From contig NZ_JAGPYN010000026.1 in the NCBI RefSeq assembly GCF_018069805.1, positions 1 through 61,820 on the forward strand: DNA of 61,820 nucleotides, read 5' to 3'. Shown in pieces: positions 34,457-44,027 of the stretch. The position numbers were made by a program, and so were the translations under genes. Within the stretch, counting starts at the first letter, position 1, and every line of letters starts with the position of its first letter. The DNA is from Pseudoalteromonas ostreae. GTDB taxonomy: Bacteria; Pseudomonadota; Gammaproteobacteria; Enterobacterales; Alteromonadaceae. The notes under the pieces were generated by a model. The model saw nothing but the letters and a program-made list of their open reading frames with translations, did not search any database and was not told the DNA's origin.

Positions 34457-35528
34457 ATATGTAAAAATGTGGTACGAAAGAAAGTTTTCAGATCCACATT
34501 CAGTGACTTTATTGTTTTTATTACTCGCTTTAATGGCGATGTTTTATTTTTTTGGTGCACTTATTGTACCCGTGTTAATTGCATTAGTGATTGCTTATCT
34601 GCTTGATTGGCCTGTTGCGCATTTAGAACATTTTGGCTTACACCGTTTTACTGCCACTATTATTGTCATGTTGATTTTTTCAGGACTGATGTTGGCCTTA
34701 TTGATTGGCATGGGACCTATCTTGTGGCAGCAAGCCAGTAATTTGGTGCAAGAAAGCCCACACATGATAGAACAGGGAAAATCATTTTTACTGCACTTAC
34801 CTGAGCAATACCCGAGCTTAATTAGCGCCGAACAAGTGCAATCCATGGTAATGAGCGTTGAAACGAAAGCAATTGAGTTTGGTCAAGTGTTGTTATCTGT
34901 CTCGCTAACATCATTAAAAGATGTCGTGGCATGGTTGATCTACCTTATTTTAGTACCATTGCTGGTGTTTTTTATGCTTAAAGATAAGCTTGAGTTGATC
35001 AGAAGCGCAGAAAAACTTGTTCCTAAGCAAAGACGCTTAATTCTACAGGTGTGGCATGAAATGAACCAACAAATCATGAATTATATTCGTGGTAAAGTGT
35101 TTGAAATTTTGATTGTAGGCTCTGTATCGTTTATCGCGTTCACTATTTTTGATTTACGTTATGCAGCGCTATTGGGCGTACTAGTGGGGTTATCGGTGTT
35201 GATCCCTTTTGTCGGCGCTGCCCTAGTAACAATTCCAGTTGCAGCCGTAGCATTATTTCAATTTGGTTTAGAAACTCAGTTTTGGACTATCTTGATTATC
35301 TACGGTGTTATTCAAGCGCTGGACGGTAATGTGTTAGTGCCGTTACTATTCTCTGAAGCGGTTGATTTAAATCCGGTATTTATTATTGTCGCGGTGCTAT
35401 TCTTTGGGGGGTTATGGGGGTTTTGGGGCGTGTTTTTTGCAATCCCTTTGGCTTCCTTAGTTAAAGCATTACTTAATGCATGGTCGACTAAACATGAAGA
35501 ACAAGCGAGCGAGCAAAAACAGCGTTAG
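34449..35528 (+). CDS. perM: AI-2E family transporter PerM (YfgO)
   Basis: The 359-residue inner-membrane protein has seven to eight transmembrane segments and the AI-2E family ending: YAALLGVLVGLSVLIPFVGAALVTIPVAAVALFQFG, then GVIQALDGNVLVPLLFSEAVDLNPVFIIVAVLFFGGLWGFWGVFFAIPLASLVKALL. Substrate is unknown. It is divergent from the bepA transcript, the same neighbourhood as yfgO-yfgC in E. coli. It overlaps the TusA-like gene by 8 bases. Confidence 0.9.
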   Translation: MFEYVKMWYERKFSDPHSVTLLFLLLALMAMFYFFGALIVPVLIALVIAYLLDWPVAHLEHFGLHRFTATIIVMLIFSGLMLALLIGMGPILWQQASNLVQESPHMIEQGKSFLLHLPEQYPSLISAEQVQSMVMSVETKAIEFGQVLLSVSLTSLKDVVAWLIYLILVPLLVFFMLKDKLELIRSAEKLVPKQRRLILQVWHEMNQQIMNYIRGKVFEILIVGSVSFIAFTIFDLRYAALLGVLVGLSVLIPFVGAALVTIPVAAVALFQFGLETQFWTILIIYGVIQALDGNVLVPLLFSEAVDLNPVFIIVAVLFFGGLWGFWGVFFAIPLASLVKALLNAWSTKHEEQASEQKQR

Positions 35529-35627
35529 TCATAAATAGTATAGATAACGCACTTGAGAGACTAATTGATTATTACGCAGCTCATGAATTTTATGTAGAAT
35601 GGGTTATAAGATATATCTTTTAGTAAT

Positions 35628-37892
35628 ATGGTGCGTTTTCTAATGTCTGATTTATTATTTCCAACTGACACTTGTTCACAAATTTACCTTGATGCAAACG
35701 CAACAACCCCTGTGTTACCGTGCATTGCTGAGGTTGTCTCGCATACGATGCAAATTTGTTTTGGTAATCCTTCTTCTTCTCATATTACCGGTATTCAAGC
35801 TAAACACTTATTAGAGCAAACGCGTCAAAAAGCGCGTAATGTGATAGGTGCACAGCAGGGCGATATTTTATTTACTTCAGGAGCTACTGAAGGCATTCAA
35901 ACCGCTGTAGTGTCAACATTAATCGCGGCTAAGAATCACACCATTAAAAACCCAGTGCTATTATACGGTGCGACTGAGCATAAAGCGGTACCTAATACCT
36001 TAATACATTGGAATAGCGTATTGGGTATAAACGCAACCGTGCTTGCGATCCCAGTATCGAGTGATGGCCTTTTAGATTTAGATTTTATTGCTCAACACGC
36101 CAATGATGCACTGATGATTTGTACCATGGCGGTTAACAATGAAACCGGTGTTTATCAAGATTTAAAAGCGATTGAAAAGGTAATACGAACACATAACACG
36201 GAAGTTGCGTGGATGGTGGACTGCGTACAAGCGCTAGGGAAAACCGCATTAGCCCTTAGCGATACAACGATTGACTACGCGCCATTTTCAGGCCATAAAC
36301 TTTACGCACCGAAAGGTATTGGCGTGTTATATATTCGTCAAGGCAGTGCTTATACACCATTTATTGCTGGTGGTGGCCAAGAAAGTGGCATGCGCTCCGG
36401 TACTGAAAACTTGCCCGGTATTGCAGGTCTTAACAAGCTGTTTTGTTTATTGCTTGATAAAACGGACGACACTTTTAAATCACTCGATGTGCTAAATAGC
36501 TACCGTGAGCAATTACACCATGCGTTAGTGGATACCTTTGGTAATATAACCTTTAATCATACTTTTGCATTATCAGTACCAACAACGTTAAATTTTGCTG
36601 TTGATGAACTCAGTAGTAAAGAAGTGATGGATTTGTTCGATGCGGCAGGCATTCGTATCAGTGGTGGCTCGGCTTGTAGCTCGGGCGCAAATCGTAGTTT
36701 TGTGTTAGATGCTATGGGAGTGAGTGATTGGTGTAGTGAAAATGCAATACGTTTATCATTTGGACCGGCAACAACTCAAGCTGAAATAACCTCTGCCTGT
36801 AAGCGTATTCGTTCACTTAAATCAATATTACAAGCTAATTGTTTGGTGGTTTCAGATTCGTCATCACCACAGCAAGAAGCGTGCGCATTAGGGTTAACAC
36901 AATTTAGACATCAAGGTGCGTGCTGTTGGCTGTATGTCAGTCAAGATAAACAAGCGGTGGTTATTGACCCTATTATTGAGCTTATACCGCGTCTTGAAAA
37001 AATAGTACACACACAAAATTTAACAGTAGCAGCTATTTTAGACACTCATGCCCATCAAGAACGATGCTGTGCGACTACATTGTTGGCACAAGCCTTAAAG
37101 TTCAGCTTGCAAGACGAGCATGAATTAGGTTGGCCAGTGCAGCAAACGAGTATTGCATTACCTGAATGCACCATTGAGCGCTTAGCTACTCCCGGGCACA
37201 GCAAAGACAGTGTTAGCTACTTATTGAAATGTAACAGCTCTCAACAAGTGCTATTTTGTTTTTGCGGTGATTTGCTGCTGCCAGCAGGGCTTGGTAATAC
37301 AGCAATTGACGGTGGGGACGCGTTAGTTATGGCACACTCGTTACGTCAACTATCAGCATACTTAGTTGAATCGACGGTTATTTGTTCTGGTCATGATTAC
37401 CAGCAATGTTTTGCTATTAATTGGCAAGTTCAACAACAGCAAACGCCGTTATTGCAAGCATTATTGAGCAATGAATTAAGTGATACTGAATTTGCTAATA
37501 ACAAACAACGCAGCGATGAGGACAATTTATGTAAATTTGCAACTTTGTGTGGTTATGCTGACAGTTTACAATTCAGTACGGCTTATGAACTAAGTGCCGT
37601 GCAAGCAAAAGATATGTTAACTATAAGCGATGTCTATTTAATTGATACCCGTGAACCCTATGAGCATGGGGCAAATAATATTTCTCAGTTATTTGCAGTC
37701 AGCTCTGCAAGAGTGATGAATATTCCGCTAAGTAGAATGGCCAACGCCTTAGTCGCAGGACAATTAAGCACTCAAGGGAAATATATTTTACTTTGTCGCA
37801 GCGGTAATCGTTCAAAACAAGCGGCAACTAACTTATCTCAGCTTGGCTTTACTGACGTGTATAATCTTAGCGGTGGAATGGCATTGCTTTAA
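35628..37892 (+). CDS. Cysteine desulfurase + ETHE1-like + rhodanese fusion protein
   Basis: The 754-residue protein joins three sulfur-handling domains. Residues 18-400 are an IscS/NifS-like cysteine desulfurase: SGHKLYAPKG gives the PLP lysine Lys224, and GGSACSSG gives the persulfide Cys350. Residues about 420-610 are a metallo-beta-lactamase fold like the persulfide dioxygenase ETHE1. THAHQE keeps His474; His524 (PGHS) and Asp548 (GD) complete the mono-iron set, while the HxHxDH positions for a second metal are lost. Residues about 655-754 are a rhodanese with active Cys723 in CRSGNRS. One chain could make a persulfide, oxidise it or pass it on. Start may be 35628 or 35643; neither has a strong ribosome site. 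It is monocistronic with a strong terminator. Confidence 0.9.
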   Translation: MVRFLMSDLLFPTDTCSQIYLDANATTPVLPCIAEVVSHTMQICFGNPSSSHITGIQAKHLLEQTRQKARNVIGAQQGDILFTSGATEGIQTAVVSTLIAAKNHTIKNPVLLYGATEHKAVPNTLIHWNSVLGINATVLAIPVSSDGLLDLDFIAQHANDALMICTMAVNNETGVYQDLKAIEKVIRTHNTEVAWMVDCVQALGKTALALSDTTIDYAPFSGHKLYAPKGIGVLYIRQGSAYTPFIAGGGQESGMRSGTENLPGIAGLNKLFCLLLDKTDDTFKSLDVLNSYREQLHHALVDTFGNITFNHTFALSVPTTLNFAVDELSSKEVMDLFDAAGIRISGGSACSSGANRSFVLDAMGVSDWCSENAIRLSFGPATTQAEITSACKRIRSLKSILQANCLVVSDSSSPQQEACALGLTQFRHQGACCWLYVSQDKQAVVIDPIIELIPRLEKIVHTQNLTVAAILDTHAHQERCCATTLLAQALKFSLQDEHELGWPVQQTSIALPECTIERLATPGHSKDSVSYLLKCNSSQQVLFCFCGDLLLPAGLGNTAIDGGDALVMAHSLRQLSAYLVESTVICSGHDYQQCFAINWQVQQQQTPLLQALLSNELSDTEFANNKQRSDEDNLCKFATLCGYADSLQFSTAYELSAVQAKDMLTISDVYLIDTREPYEHGANNISQLFAVSSARVMNIPLSRMANALVAGQLSTQGKYILLCRSGNRSKQAATNLSQLGFTDVYNLSGGMALL

Positions 37893-37908
37893 TGTAGAAA
37901 TTAAAGAC

Positions 37909-37948
37909 AAAAACAATAAAGGCGCTTGTAAGCGCCTTTATTGTTTTT
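37909..37948. terminator. Strong bidirectional terminator
   Basis: AAAAACAATAAAGGCGCTT and AAGCGCCTTTATTGTTTTT form a 19-bp perfect stem with a two-base loop (GT). It serves both the fusion gene and the convergent lacI-type gene. Confidence 0.9.
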
Positions 37949-37963
37949 AATAGCATTGTAACG

Positions 37964-38992
37964 TTATTGTTTTGGCCCTGAACTTTCACGGATCACAATT
38001 GAGGGGGTAAATGATGTGATGATGTCTTTATCTTGGTTACGAGCACCGCGAGTTTTGGTAAATAATAACCTTGCAGCATGTTGAGAGATAACATCGTTTG
38101 CTTGATGAGCGGTGGTTAACTTTGGCCATGTCTGACGGGAGAAAGGAGAATCCTCAAAGCCCGTTATAGATAACTGTCGAGGAATGTCAATACCCATTAA
38201 GCGTGACGCAAATAAAGCACCTGCGGCCATTTCATCGTTGCCACCTAAGATTGCAGTGATCGCTAGTTTGTTGTCATCGCCTAACAATGCTTTTGCACCT
38301 TCAACACCTGACTCAAAGGAGTACTTGCCATCATAGACCAATTCACTGTTAAAGTGAGTTTTATGATCTGCCAGTGCTGCTTTATACCCTTCAAGACGCT
38401 CTGATGTTGATTTATGCTCTTTATCACCACAAATAAAACCTATATTTTCATGACCATGTGTTAATAAATGGGTAGTGATCTCATATGCTGCTTTATAATC
38501 GTTTACATAAATGCAGGTATCTTGATCTTCATCAGTTGGGCGCCCGGATAACACTCTAACGTAGTGAATATTCAACTCATCAAGTAAATTGGTAATACTA
38601 CTTTGTTCTGACAATGGCGGTGTAAGCACAAGCCCCGCTAAACGAGATCGCTTGATCATGGTAATAAATTCATCTTTCATATTTGTATCTGTGTAAGTGC
38701 AAGGATGGATCACCAATTCATAACCTTCGTCTTTACAGCGAGAGAGCACACCATTTTGCATATCAATTACGTAATACGCATTAGGATTGTCATAAACCAA
38801 ACCAACCGTAAATGATGACGTGCCAGCGAGGTTTCGCGCTGCAAGATTTGGCTGATAGTTCAGCTCTTTTACAGCATCCATGACTATATCGTAAGTTTTT
38901 TTACGAACAGATGGTTCTTTATTGATCACCCGCGAAACCGTTTTCATCGAAACCCCAGCGAGCCTCGCTACATCATTTATAGTTACTTTCAT
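37964..38992 (-). CDS. LacI family transcriptional regulator
   Basis: The 342-residue protein has the LacI helix-turn-helix with hinge: VTINDVARLAGVSMKTVSRVINKEPSVRKKTYDIVMDAVKELNYQPNLAARNLAG (residues 3-57). A periplasmic-binding-like effector domain follows (GLVYDNPNAYYVIDMQNGV..., GFEDSPFSRQTWPKLTT). It is divergent from pgi. Two 14-bp palindromes of LacI-operator type lie between them, and similar sites precede the TonB receptor downstream. It is thus a likely repressor of sugar uptake and glucose-6-phosphate metabolism, including its own gene. The inducer is unknown; a glucoside or maltose-type sugar would fit. Confidence 0.88.
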   Translation of the reverse strand: MKVTINDVARLAGVSMKTVSRVINKEPSVRKKTYDIVMDAVKELNYQPNLAARNLAGTSSFTVGLVYDNPNAYYVIDMQNGVLSRCKDEGYELVIHPCTYTDTNMKDEFITMIKRSRLAGLVLTPPLSEQSSITNLLDELNIHYVRVLSGRPTDEDQDTCIYVNDYKAAYEITTHLLTHGHENIGFICGDKEHKSTSERLEGYKAALADHKTHFNSELVYDGKYSFESGVEGAKALLGDDNKLAITAILGGNDEMAAGALFASRLMGIDIPRQLSITGFEDSPFSRQTWPKLTTAHQANDVISQHAARLLFTKTRGARNQDKDIITSFTPSIVIRESSGPKQ

Positions 38993-39152
38993 AGAGTTAC
39001 TTTTAGGTTATTGTTTTAGCGTTGTCATATTCTTGATAAGAATACATTTAAGTAGACTTAACAAACGTGTTATTCATTAATTCTTCATCAAGACCAGTTA
39101 GTGTATCTAATGTTCAGTAAAATTAGCAGTAAAATAATTGAGATAATTTTTA

Positions 39153-39166
39153 TGATACCGGTGTCA
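39153..39166. promoter_or_regulatory. LacI-type operator 1 (lacI-pgi interval)
   Basis: TGATACCGGTGTCA is a near-palindrome with one departure from TGACAnCGnTGTCA. It lies about 160 bases from the lacI start. Confidence 0.55.
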
Positions 39167-39218
39167 AATGAGTGAAAGTACGTTATTATCTCGATTATAA
39201 AATATGAAACTAGCTTAT

Positions 39219-39232
39219 TGACAGCGCTGTCA
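39219..39232. promoter_or_regulatory. LacI-type operator 2 (pgi promoter)
   Basis: TGACAGCGCTGTCA is a perfect 14-bp palindrome with a central CG, the hallmark of LacI-family operators. It lies 110 bases before the pgi start. Confidence 0.75.
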
Positions 39233-39341
39233 TTCTAACTTATTGTTAACTTTGTTTGTAAATCAATACGCTATCATTTCACTTTATTCATATAAAGATA
39301 GTTATAAATCAGTTTGTTGCAAGTTTAAGGGGATGTTAAAA

Positions 39342-40988
39342 ATGAGTTGTCGTTCACAATTAGCTAGTTGGCAAGCATTACAAGAAAGTGCGAATAAGAT
39401 GAAGAAAGTTCATCTTAAAGATTTATTTGCCAATGACAGCACGCGATTTGCGCAATTTTCGACTCAGATCCCTGGCGTTTTATTTGATTATTCAAAACAA
39501 TTGATTGATAACAGCGTAATGACACAGTTACTGTCTTTAGCACAAGAGTGTGATATCGCTCATTGGCGAGATAAAATGTTTAGCGGCGAAAAAATTAATA
39601 CCACCGAAGATAGAGCCGTGCTTCATACTGCACTTCGTAACCGTAGTGCATCATCATTAGTTGTAGATGGCGAGAATGTAAGTTCGGTGGTTAACGCTGA
39701 ATTACAAAAGGTTAAACTGTTTGTTGAAAAAGTACGTAGCGGGCAATGGTTAGGTTATACCGGTAAAGCCGTGAAAGATGTTGTGAGCATTGGTGTTGGT
39801 GGTTCAAACTTAGGCCCACAAATGGCCACGGAAGCACTGAAAAGCTATGCAGATGACTCATTAAAAGTACATTACGTTTCAAATGTTGATGGCGTACAAA
39901 TTGCGTCAGTATTGAAAGACATCGATCCTGAAACAACTTTGTTTGTGATTTCTTCAAAAACATTTACAACATCTGAAACCATGACCAACGCAAAAACCGC
40001 CGTTAAATGGTTTTTAGAGTCAGCCGATGACAAGCAAGCCATTGCTAAACACTTTGTAGCAGTAAGTACTAATTTAGAAAAAACGGCAGCGTTTGGTATT
40101 GCAGATGAAAACGTATTCACAATGTGGGATTGGGTAGGTGGTCGCTTTTCATTATGGAGTGCGATAGGCTTACCAATTGCACTGTACTTAGGCTTTGAGA
40201 CATTTGAAGCAGTGCTTGAAGGTGCATTTGAAGTTGATGAACACTTTAAAACGGCCGAATTAGCAGAAAATGTGCCATTATTAATGGCTTTGTTGAGTGT
40301 ATGGAATACCAGCTTTTTAGGTTTCGATTCACAAGCAATTTTACCTTATGACCAAGCTCTACATATGTTGCCTGCCTATTTGCAGCAAGGTGAAATGGAA
40401 AGTAATGGTAAGCATGTAAATTTTGCAGGCAACACTGTACCGTATACCACAGTGCCAATTATTTGGGGTATGACCGGCATTAATGGCCAACATGCCTTTT
40501 ATCAGTGTTTGCACCAAGGCAATGTAATTGTGCCGGCTGATTTTATTGCCTCTATTAAACCTCAGGTTAATATTGGTCAGCATCACGACATTTTATTATC
40601 GAACTTTTTTGCACAAACCGAAGCGATGATGATGGGAGTTGATGCCGAGCAAGTTCGTGCTGATTTAACAGCCAAAGGTAAATCTGAAACTGAAATTACA
40701 GAATTGTTGAATCATAAAATTCATCAGGGTAATCGCCCTACCACATCAATGCTGTTAGATACGGTGGATGCAAAAACGGTTGGTCGATTAATCGCTTTGT
40801 ATGAACATAAGATTTTTTGCCAAGGTATCATCTTAGAGATCTGTTCGTTTGATCAATGGGGTGTTGAACTTGGTAAAGGCTTAGCCTCAAAAATTGAAGC
40901 TGAGTTATTGGATGACAATATAAGTCATCCACATGATAGTTCGACAAATGGCTTAATGAGCTATTATAAACAACGTCGAGCGGATTAA
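39342..40988 (+). CDS. pgi: Glucose-6-phosphate isomerase
   Basis: The enzyme interconverts glucose-6-phosphate and fructose-6-phosphate. The 548-residue product matches Pgi in length and motifs: VVSIGVGGSNLGPQMATEAL (about 144-163), FVISSKTFTTSETMTNA, MWDWVGGRFSLWSAIGLPIAL, and near the end ICSFDQWGVELGKGLA. I chose ATG 39342 because AAGGGG lies 9 bases upstream; the frame runs back to 39243. It leads a cluster with zwf and pgl, and two LacI-type operators lie upstream. The 301-base gap to zwf suggests a second promoter there. Confidence 0.96.
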   Translation: MSCRSQLASWQALQESANKMKKVHLKDLFANDSTRFAQFSTQIPGVLFDYSKQLIDNSVMTQLLSLAQECDIAHWRDKMFSGEKINTTEDRAVLHTALRNRSASSLVVDGENVSSVVNAELQKVKLFVEKVRSGQWLGYTGKAVKDVVSIGVGGSNLGPQMATEALKSYADDSLKVHYVSNVDGVQIASVLKDIDPETTLFVISSKTFTTSETMTNAKTAVKWFLESADDKQAIAKHFVAVSTNLEKTAAFGIADENVFTMWDWVGGRFSLWSAIGLPIALYLGFETFEAVLEGAFEVDEHFKTAELAENVPLLMALLSVWNTSFLGFDSQAILPYDQALHMLPAYLQQGEMESNGKHVNFAGNTVPYTTVPIIWGMTGINGQHAFYQCLHQGNVIVPADFIASIKPQVNIGQHHDILLSNFFAQTEAMMMGVDAEQVRADLTAKGKSETEITELLNHKIHQGNRPTTSMLLDTVDAKTVGRLIALYEHKIFCQGIILEICSFDQWGVELGKGLASKIEAELLDDNISHPHDSSTNGLMSYYKQRRAD

Positions 40989-41054
40989 AAATTCGCACTG
41001 TACAATCCAATTGTGCCGTGCAACCAAATACCTTTGAACGGGTAACGCTGGAGT

Positions 41055-41100
41055 TCTTAGGGCCCGTATATTTGTGAGAGGATATACAGAGCCCCTAAGA
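41055..41100. repeat. Inverted repeat between pgi and zwf
   Basis: TCTTAGGG (41055-41062) pairs with CCCCTAAGA (41092-41100), with GTATAT/ATATAC pairing further inside. It could end the pgi transcript or be a structured zwf leader. The rest of the 40989-41289 gap shows nothing clear. Confidence 0.5.
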
Positions 41101-41289
41101 CTCATTTAATACCAGTTTGAAATGAATACAGCTGAATCAATATTCAGTGATAAAAACAAGCGAATTCAACAGGCTTTTTCTCGAGTACGATGCCAAAAAG
41201 CTGACATCAACTAAACAACAAGAATATATGCCTGCACTATCAATAGTGGATAGTTGACAACGGGGCATAGCAAACGTAGAGAGTAAATT

Positions 41290-42762
41290 ATGTTAAATCC
41301 TTTTGATATTGTAATTTTTGGGGGCGGTGGTGATCTTGCATTACGCAAATTATTACCTGCAATGTATCGCGCATATCAAGAAGGCAACCTTCCACAAGGT
41401 TCTCGTATTTTACCGACGGTTCGTGAAGAAAGTAAACGTGCTGAATACATAGAAACAGCCCATCAGGCATTAAAAGAATTTTTAGGTAAAGGTGAGTTTA
41501 ATGCTAAAGATTGGAAAGCTTTTTCCGCGTGTTTAGTGCCAGTTGTAACCAATGTTACCGAAGCGGACGATGATTGGGATAAACTAAAAACAATACTTGA
41601 TGAGCACGATGCAGACAAATCTCGCGTGTTCTATTTATCACTTCCTCCTGCGGTATATGGCAGCTGCTGTGAAATACTGTCTAGCAAAGGCCTTATCACT
41701 GCAACATCACGTGTCGTTGTTGAAAAACCAATTGGTTATTGTGGTAATTCAGCAGAAGAGATCAATGCAAAAATTGCAGAGTTTTTTAGCGAAGAGCAAA
41801 TTTTCCGTATCGACCACTACTTAGGTAAAGAGACAGTACAAAACTTAATGGCACTGCGTTTTTCAAACTCATTGTTTGAAAACATGTGGGATGCTAAATC
41901 AATTGATAATATTCAAATCAGTTTATCGGAAACCGTTGGCCTTGAAAGCCGTGCTGGGTTTTACGATAAAGCCGGTGCTTTACGTGACATGGTGCAAAAC
42001 CATTTATTACAATTGTTATGCTTAGTGGCAATGGAATCACCAAATAAACTTAATGCAAACAGCATCCGCACTGAAAAGTTAAAAGTATTGGAATCACTAC
42101 GCCCACTTGTTGCAACGGATGTAGATAACAACATTATTCGTGGTCAATATGTACCGGGTGATTTGGATGGCAAAATTGTCCCAGGTTATCTTGAAGAATT
42201 AAATGAAGGCTCAAGTAAAACAGAAACATTCGTTGCAATTCGTGCTCATATAGATAACTGGCGTTGGGCTGGTGTGCCATTTTACCTACGTACAGGTAAA
42301 CGTATGGCAAAACGCTGCGCTGAAATTGTGGTTGAATACAAAAAAGTATCACACAATGTGTACGGTGATAATGTTGGCAATATTGAACCAAACCGTTTGG
42401 TTATCCGCCTCCAGCCAGAAGAGACAATTCAATTAACCTTGATGTCAAAGCGCCTTGATAATTTAGAGATGCAATTAGAGCCGGTAACCATGAACATTGA
42501 GCTGTCGCAAGCTTATAGTAATGGTTTCCACTCAGATGCATACAAACGCTTGATGTTAGATGCGACTGCAAATAATCCATCTCTGTTTATTCACCGTGAT
42601 GAAGTACGTCAAGCTTGGAAATGGATTGACCCAATTATCGAGCGCTGGCAAGAAAAAGGTAAGCCTGCTTTATACCGTGCCGGTAGCTGGGGACCTGATG
42701 ATGCAGATGAGCTATTAGCTGAAAATAATCATGTTTGGTTTAACACTGGCGATAAGGCATAA
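41290..42762 (+). CDS. zwf: Glucose-6-phosphate 1-dehydrogenase
   Basis: The enzyme oxidises glucose-6-phosphate to 6-phosphogluconolactone with NADP. The 490-residue product has the coenzyme loop FGGGGDLALRKLLPA (about residues 9-23), VVEKPIGY and the catalytic RIDHYLGKETVQNLMALRFSN (about 172-192), then RAGFYDKAGALRDMVQNHLLQLL. It is followed by pgl with a 2-base gap, so the two successive pentose-phosphate or Entner-Doudoroff steps are co-expressed. Confidence 0.97.
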   Translation: MLNPFDIVIFGGGGDLALRKLLPAMYRAYQEGNLPQGSRILPTVREESKRAEYIETAHQALKEFLGKGEFNAKDWKAFSACLVPVVTNVTEADDDWDKLKTILDEHDADKSRVFYLSLPPAVYGSCCEILSSKGLITATSRVVVEKPIGYCGNSAEEINAKIAEFFSEEQIFRIDHYLGKETVQNLMALRFSNSLFENMWDAKSIDNIQISLSETVGLESRAGFYDKAGALRDMVQNHLLQLLCLVAMESPNKLNANSIRTEKLKVLESLRPLVATDVDNNIIRGQYVPGDLDGKIVPGYLEELNEGSSKTETFVAIRAHIDNWRWAGVPFYLRTGKRMAKRCAEIVVEYKKVSHNVYGDNVGNIEPNRLVIRLQPEETIQLTLMSKRLDNLEMQLEPVTMNIELSQAYSNGFHSDAYKRLMLDATANNPSLFIHRDEVRQAWKWIDPIIERWQEKGKPALYRAGSWGPDDADELLAENNHVWFNTGDKA

Positions 42763-42764
42763 CA

Positions 42765-43475
42765 ATGGCAACCATAGTTGAGAAATTTTTTGATTCAAAA
42801 GATGCATTAACCGCAGAGCTATCTACAACACTTGAACAAAGGTTAGTCAGCGGTATTGAAGCTGATGGCCGTGCCGTACTGATGGTATCAGGTGGTTCAT
42901 CACCCGCACCCGCTTATAAGCACTTATCTAATCTAGCATTAGATTGGGAAAAGATAGATGTTGCTATGGTTGATGAACGTTGGGTTGATGTAGCACATGA
43001 AAAAAGTAATGAAGCGTTTATTAAAAGCACGTTATTACAAAATCATGGTGCGGCAGCTAACTTCATTACTATGAAAAACAATGCCGAGACTGCCCAACAG
43101 GGTAGTGCAGAATGTGAAGCTGCGTACCAACAACTGAAACGTCCATTTGATGTGACTATATTAGGCATGGGACCGGATGGTCATACCGCTTCATTATTTC
43201 CACATGCGGGCGGTTTACAGCAAGGGCTTGAAACATCACAATTGGTATGTGCAATTAATGCTATAGAAAGTGAAGTAACAGGGAATATTACCGAACGTAT
43301 GACGTTAACTTTAGCAGCGATTGCGCAGTCTAAAGTGGTTAAGTTACTGATCAGTGGAGAAGAAAAGCTTGCTGTATATAAAGCAGCAAAAGCCGGTGGA
43401 GATGTAAACGACATGCCACTACGTGCAGTTTTAAATCACCCAACAATAAATATTGAAGTTTATTGGGCTCCGTAA
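42765..43475 (+). CDS. pgl: 6-phosphogluconolactonase (DevB type)
   Basis: The 236-residue protein hydrolyses 6-phosphogluconolactone. It carries the SOL/DevB motifs: VSGGSSPAPAYKHL (about 44-57), DVAMVDERWVD (about 65-75), and LGMGPDGHTASLFP (about 132-145). It directly follows zwf. The edd and eda genes often found next in gammaproteobacteria are absent; a good terminator follows instead. Confidence 0.94.
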   Translation: MATIVEKFFDSKDALTAELSTTLEQRLVSGIEADGRAVLMVSGGSSPAPAYKHLSNLALDWEKIDVAMVDERWVDVAHEKSNEAFIKSTLLQNHGAAANFITMKNNAETAQQGSAECEAAYQQLKRPFDVTILGMGPDGHTASLFPHAGGLQQGLETSQLVCAINAIESEVTGNITERMTLTLAAIAQSKVVKLLISGEEKLAVYKAAKAGGDVNDMPLRAVLNHPTINIEVYWAP

Positions 43476-43498
43476 CGACTTAATCGACCCAAACTTTA

Positions 43499-43534
43499 AA
43501 ATGCAGGCTATAAAGCCTGCATTTCTTTCTCTTT
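43499..43534 (+). terminator. Terminator of the zwf-pgl operon
   Basis: AATGCAGGCT pairs with AGCCTGCATT around ATAA, followed by TCTTTCTCTTTT. Confidence 0.8.
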
Positions 43535-43606
43535 TACCAACACGAAAATAAGCTCGAAATAACAAGCCCCATAAATTCTTTGAGTTAACTAAGTTATGTT
43601 TTATAG

Positions 43607-43620
43607 TGACAGCGCTATCA
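43607..43620. promoter_or_regulatory. LacI-type operator 3 (upstream of TonB receptor)
   Basis: TGACAGCGCTATCA has one departure from the palindrome in front of pgi. It lies 420 bases before the receptor start. Confidence 0.6.
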
Positions 43621-43957
43621 TTGTAATGTGAAGAGATGCGTTTTTGTTCATCCAGCTAAAGTTATATTCTTATCAGCAAATAAGCGAAATGTCCTTTCTG
43701 TATAGAATAAGTGGAAGGTTTTTTACACTAAGACTTATCTAAAATAATAAAATTACCTCCTAAAAAAGTGCATGTGGTTTTCTGTTTTTGAACTTAACCA
43801 TGCTATTTTCCCGCCGTAAAACTGTAACAATTTATAAACTCAATTTTTTAATGTATTAAGATTCAATTGGTTAGTATTTTTATAGCTATTTTTTTGCACA
43901 AAATGGCTAAAAAGATGTAGCAAATATGTAATTTAGAGTGTATGGTTTGTTACTAGA

Positions 43958-43971
43958 TGACAACGCTGTCA
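43958..43971. promoter_or_regulatory. LacI-type operator 4 (TonB receptor promoter)
   Basis: TGACAACGCTGTCA fits TGACAnCGnTGTCA and is 56 bases before the receptor start, in a position suited to block transcription. Between sites 3 and 4 the 43621-43957 stretch is AT-rich with no reading frame. Confidence 0.7.
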
Positions 43972-44027
43972 TCATCACTGGGCAGAAGTGATAAATAAAA
44001 CCAACAAAATGATTCAAGGGGAATTCT

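Noticed and set aside
41055..41100. A known riboswitch in the zwf leader
   Set aside because: Only one long hairpin is visible and no recognisable riboswitch core was seen.
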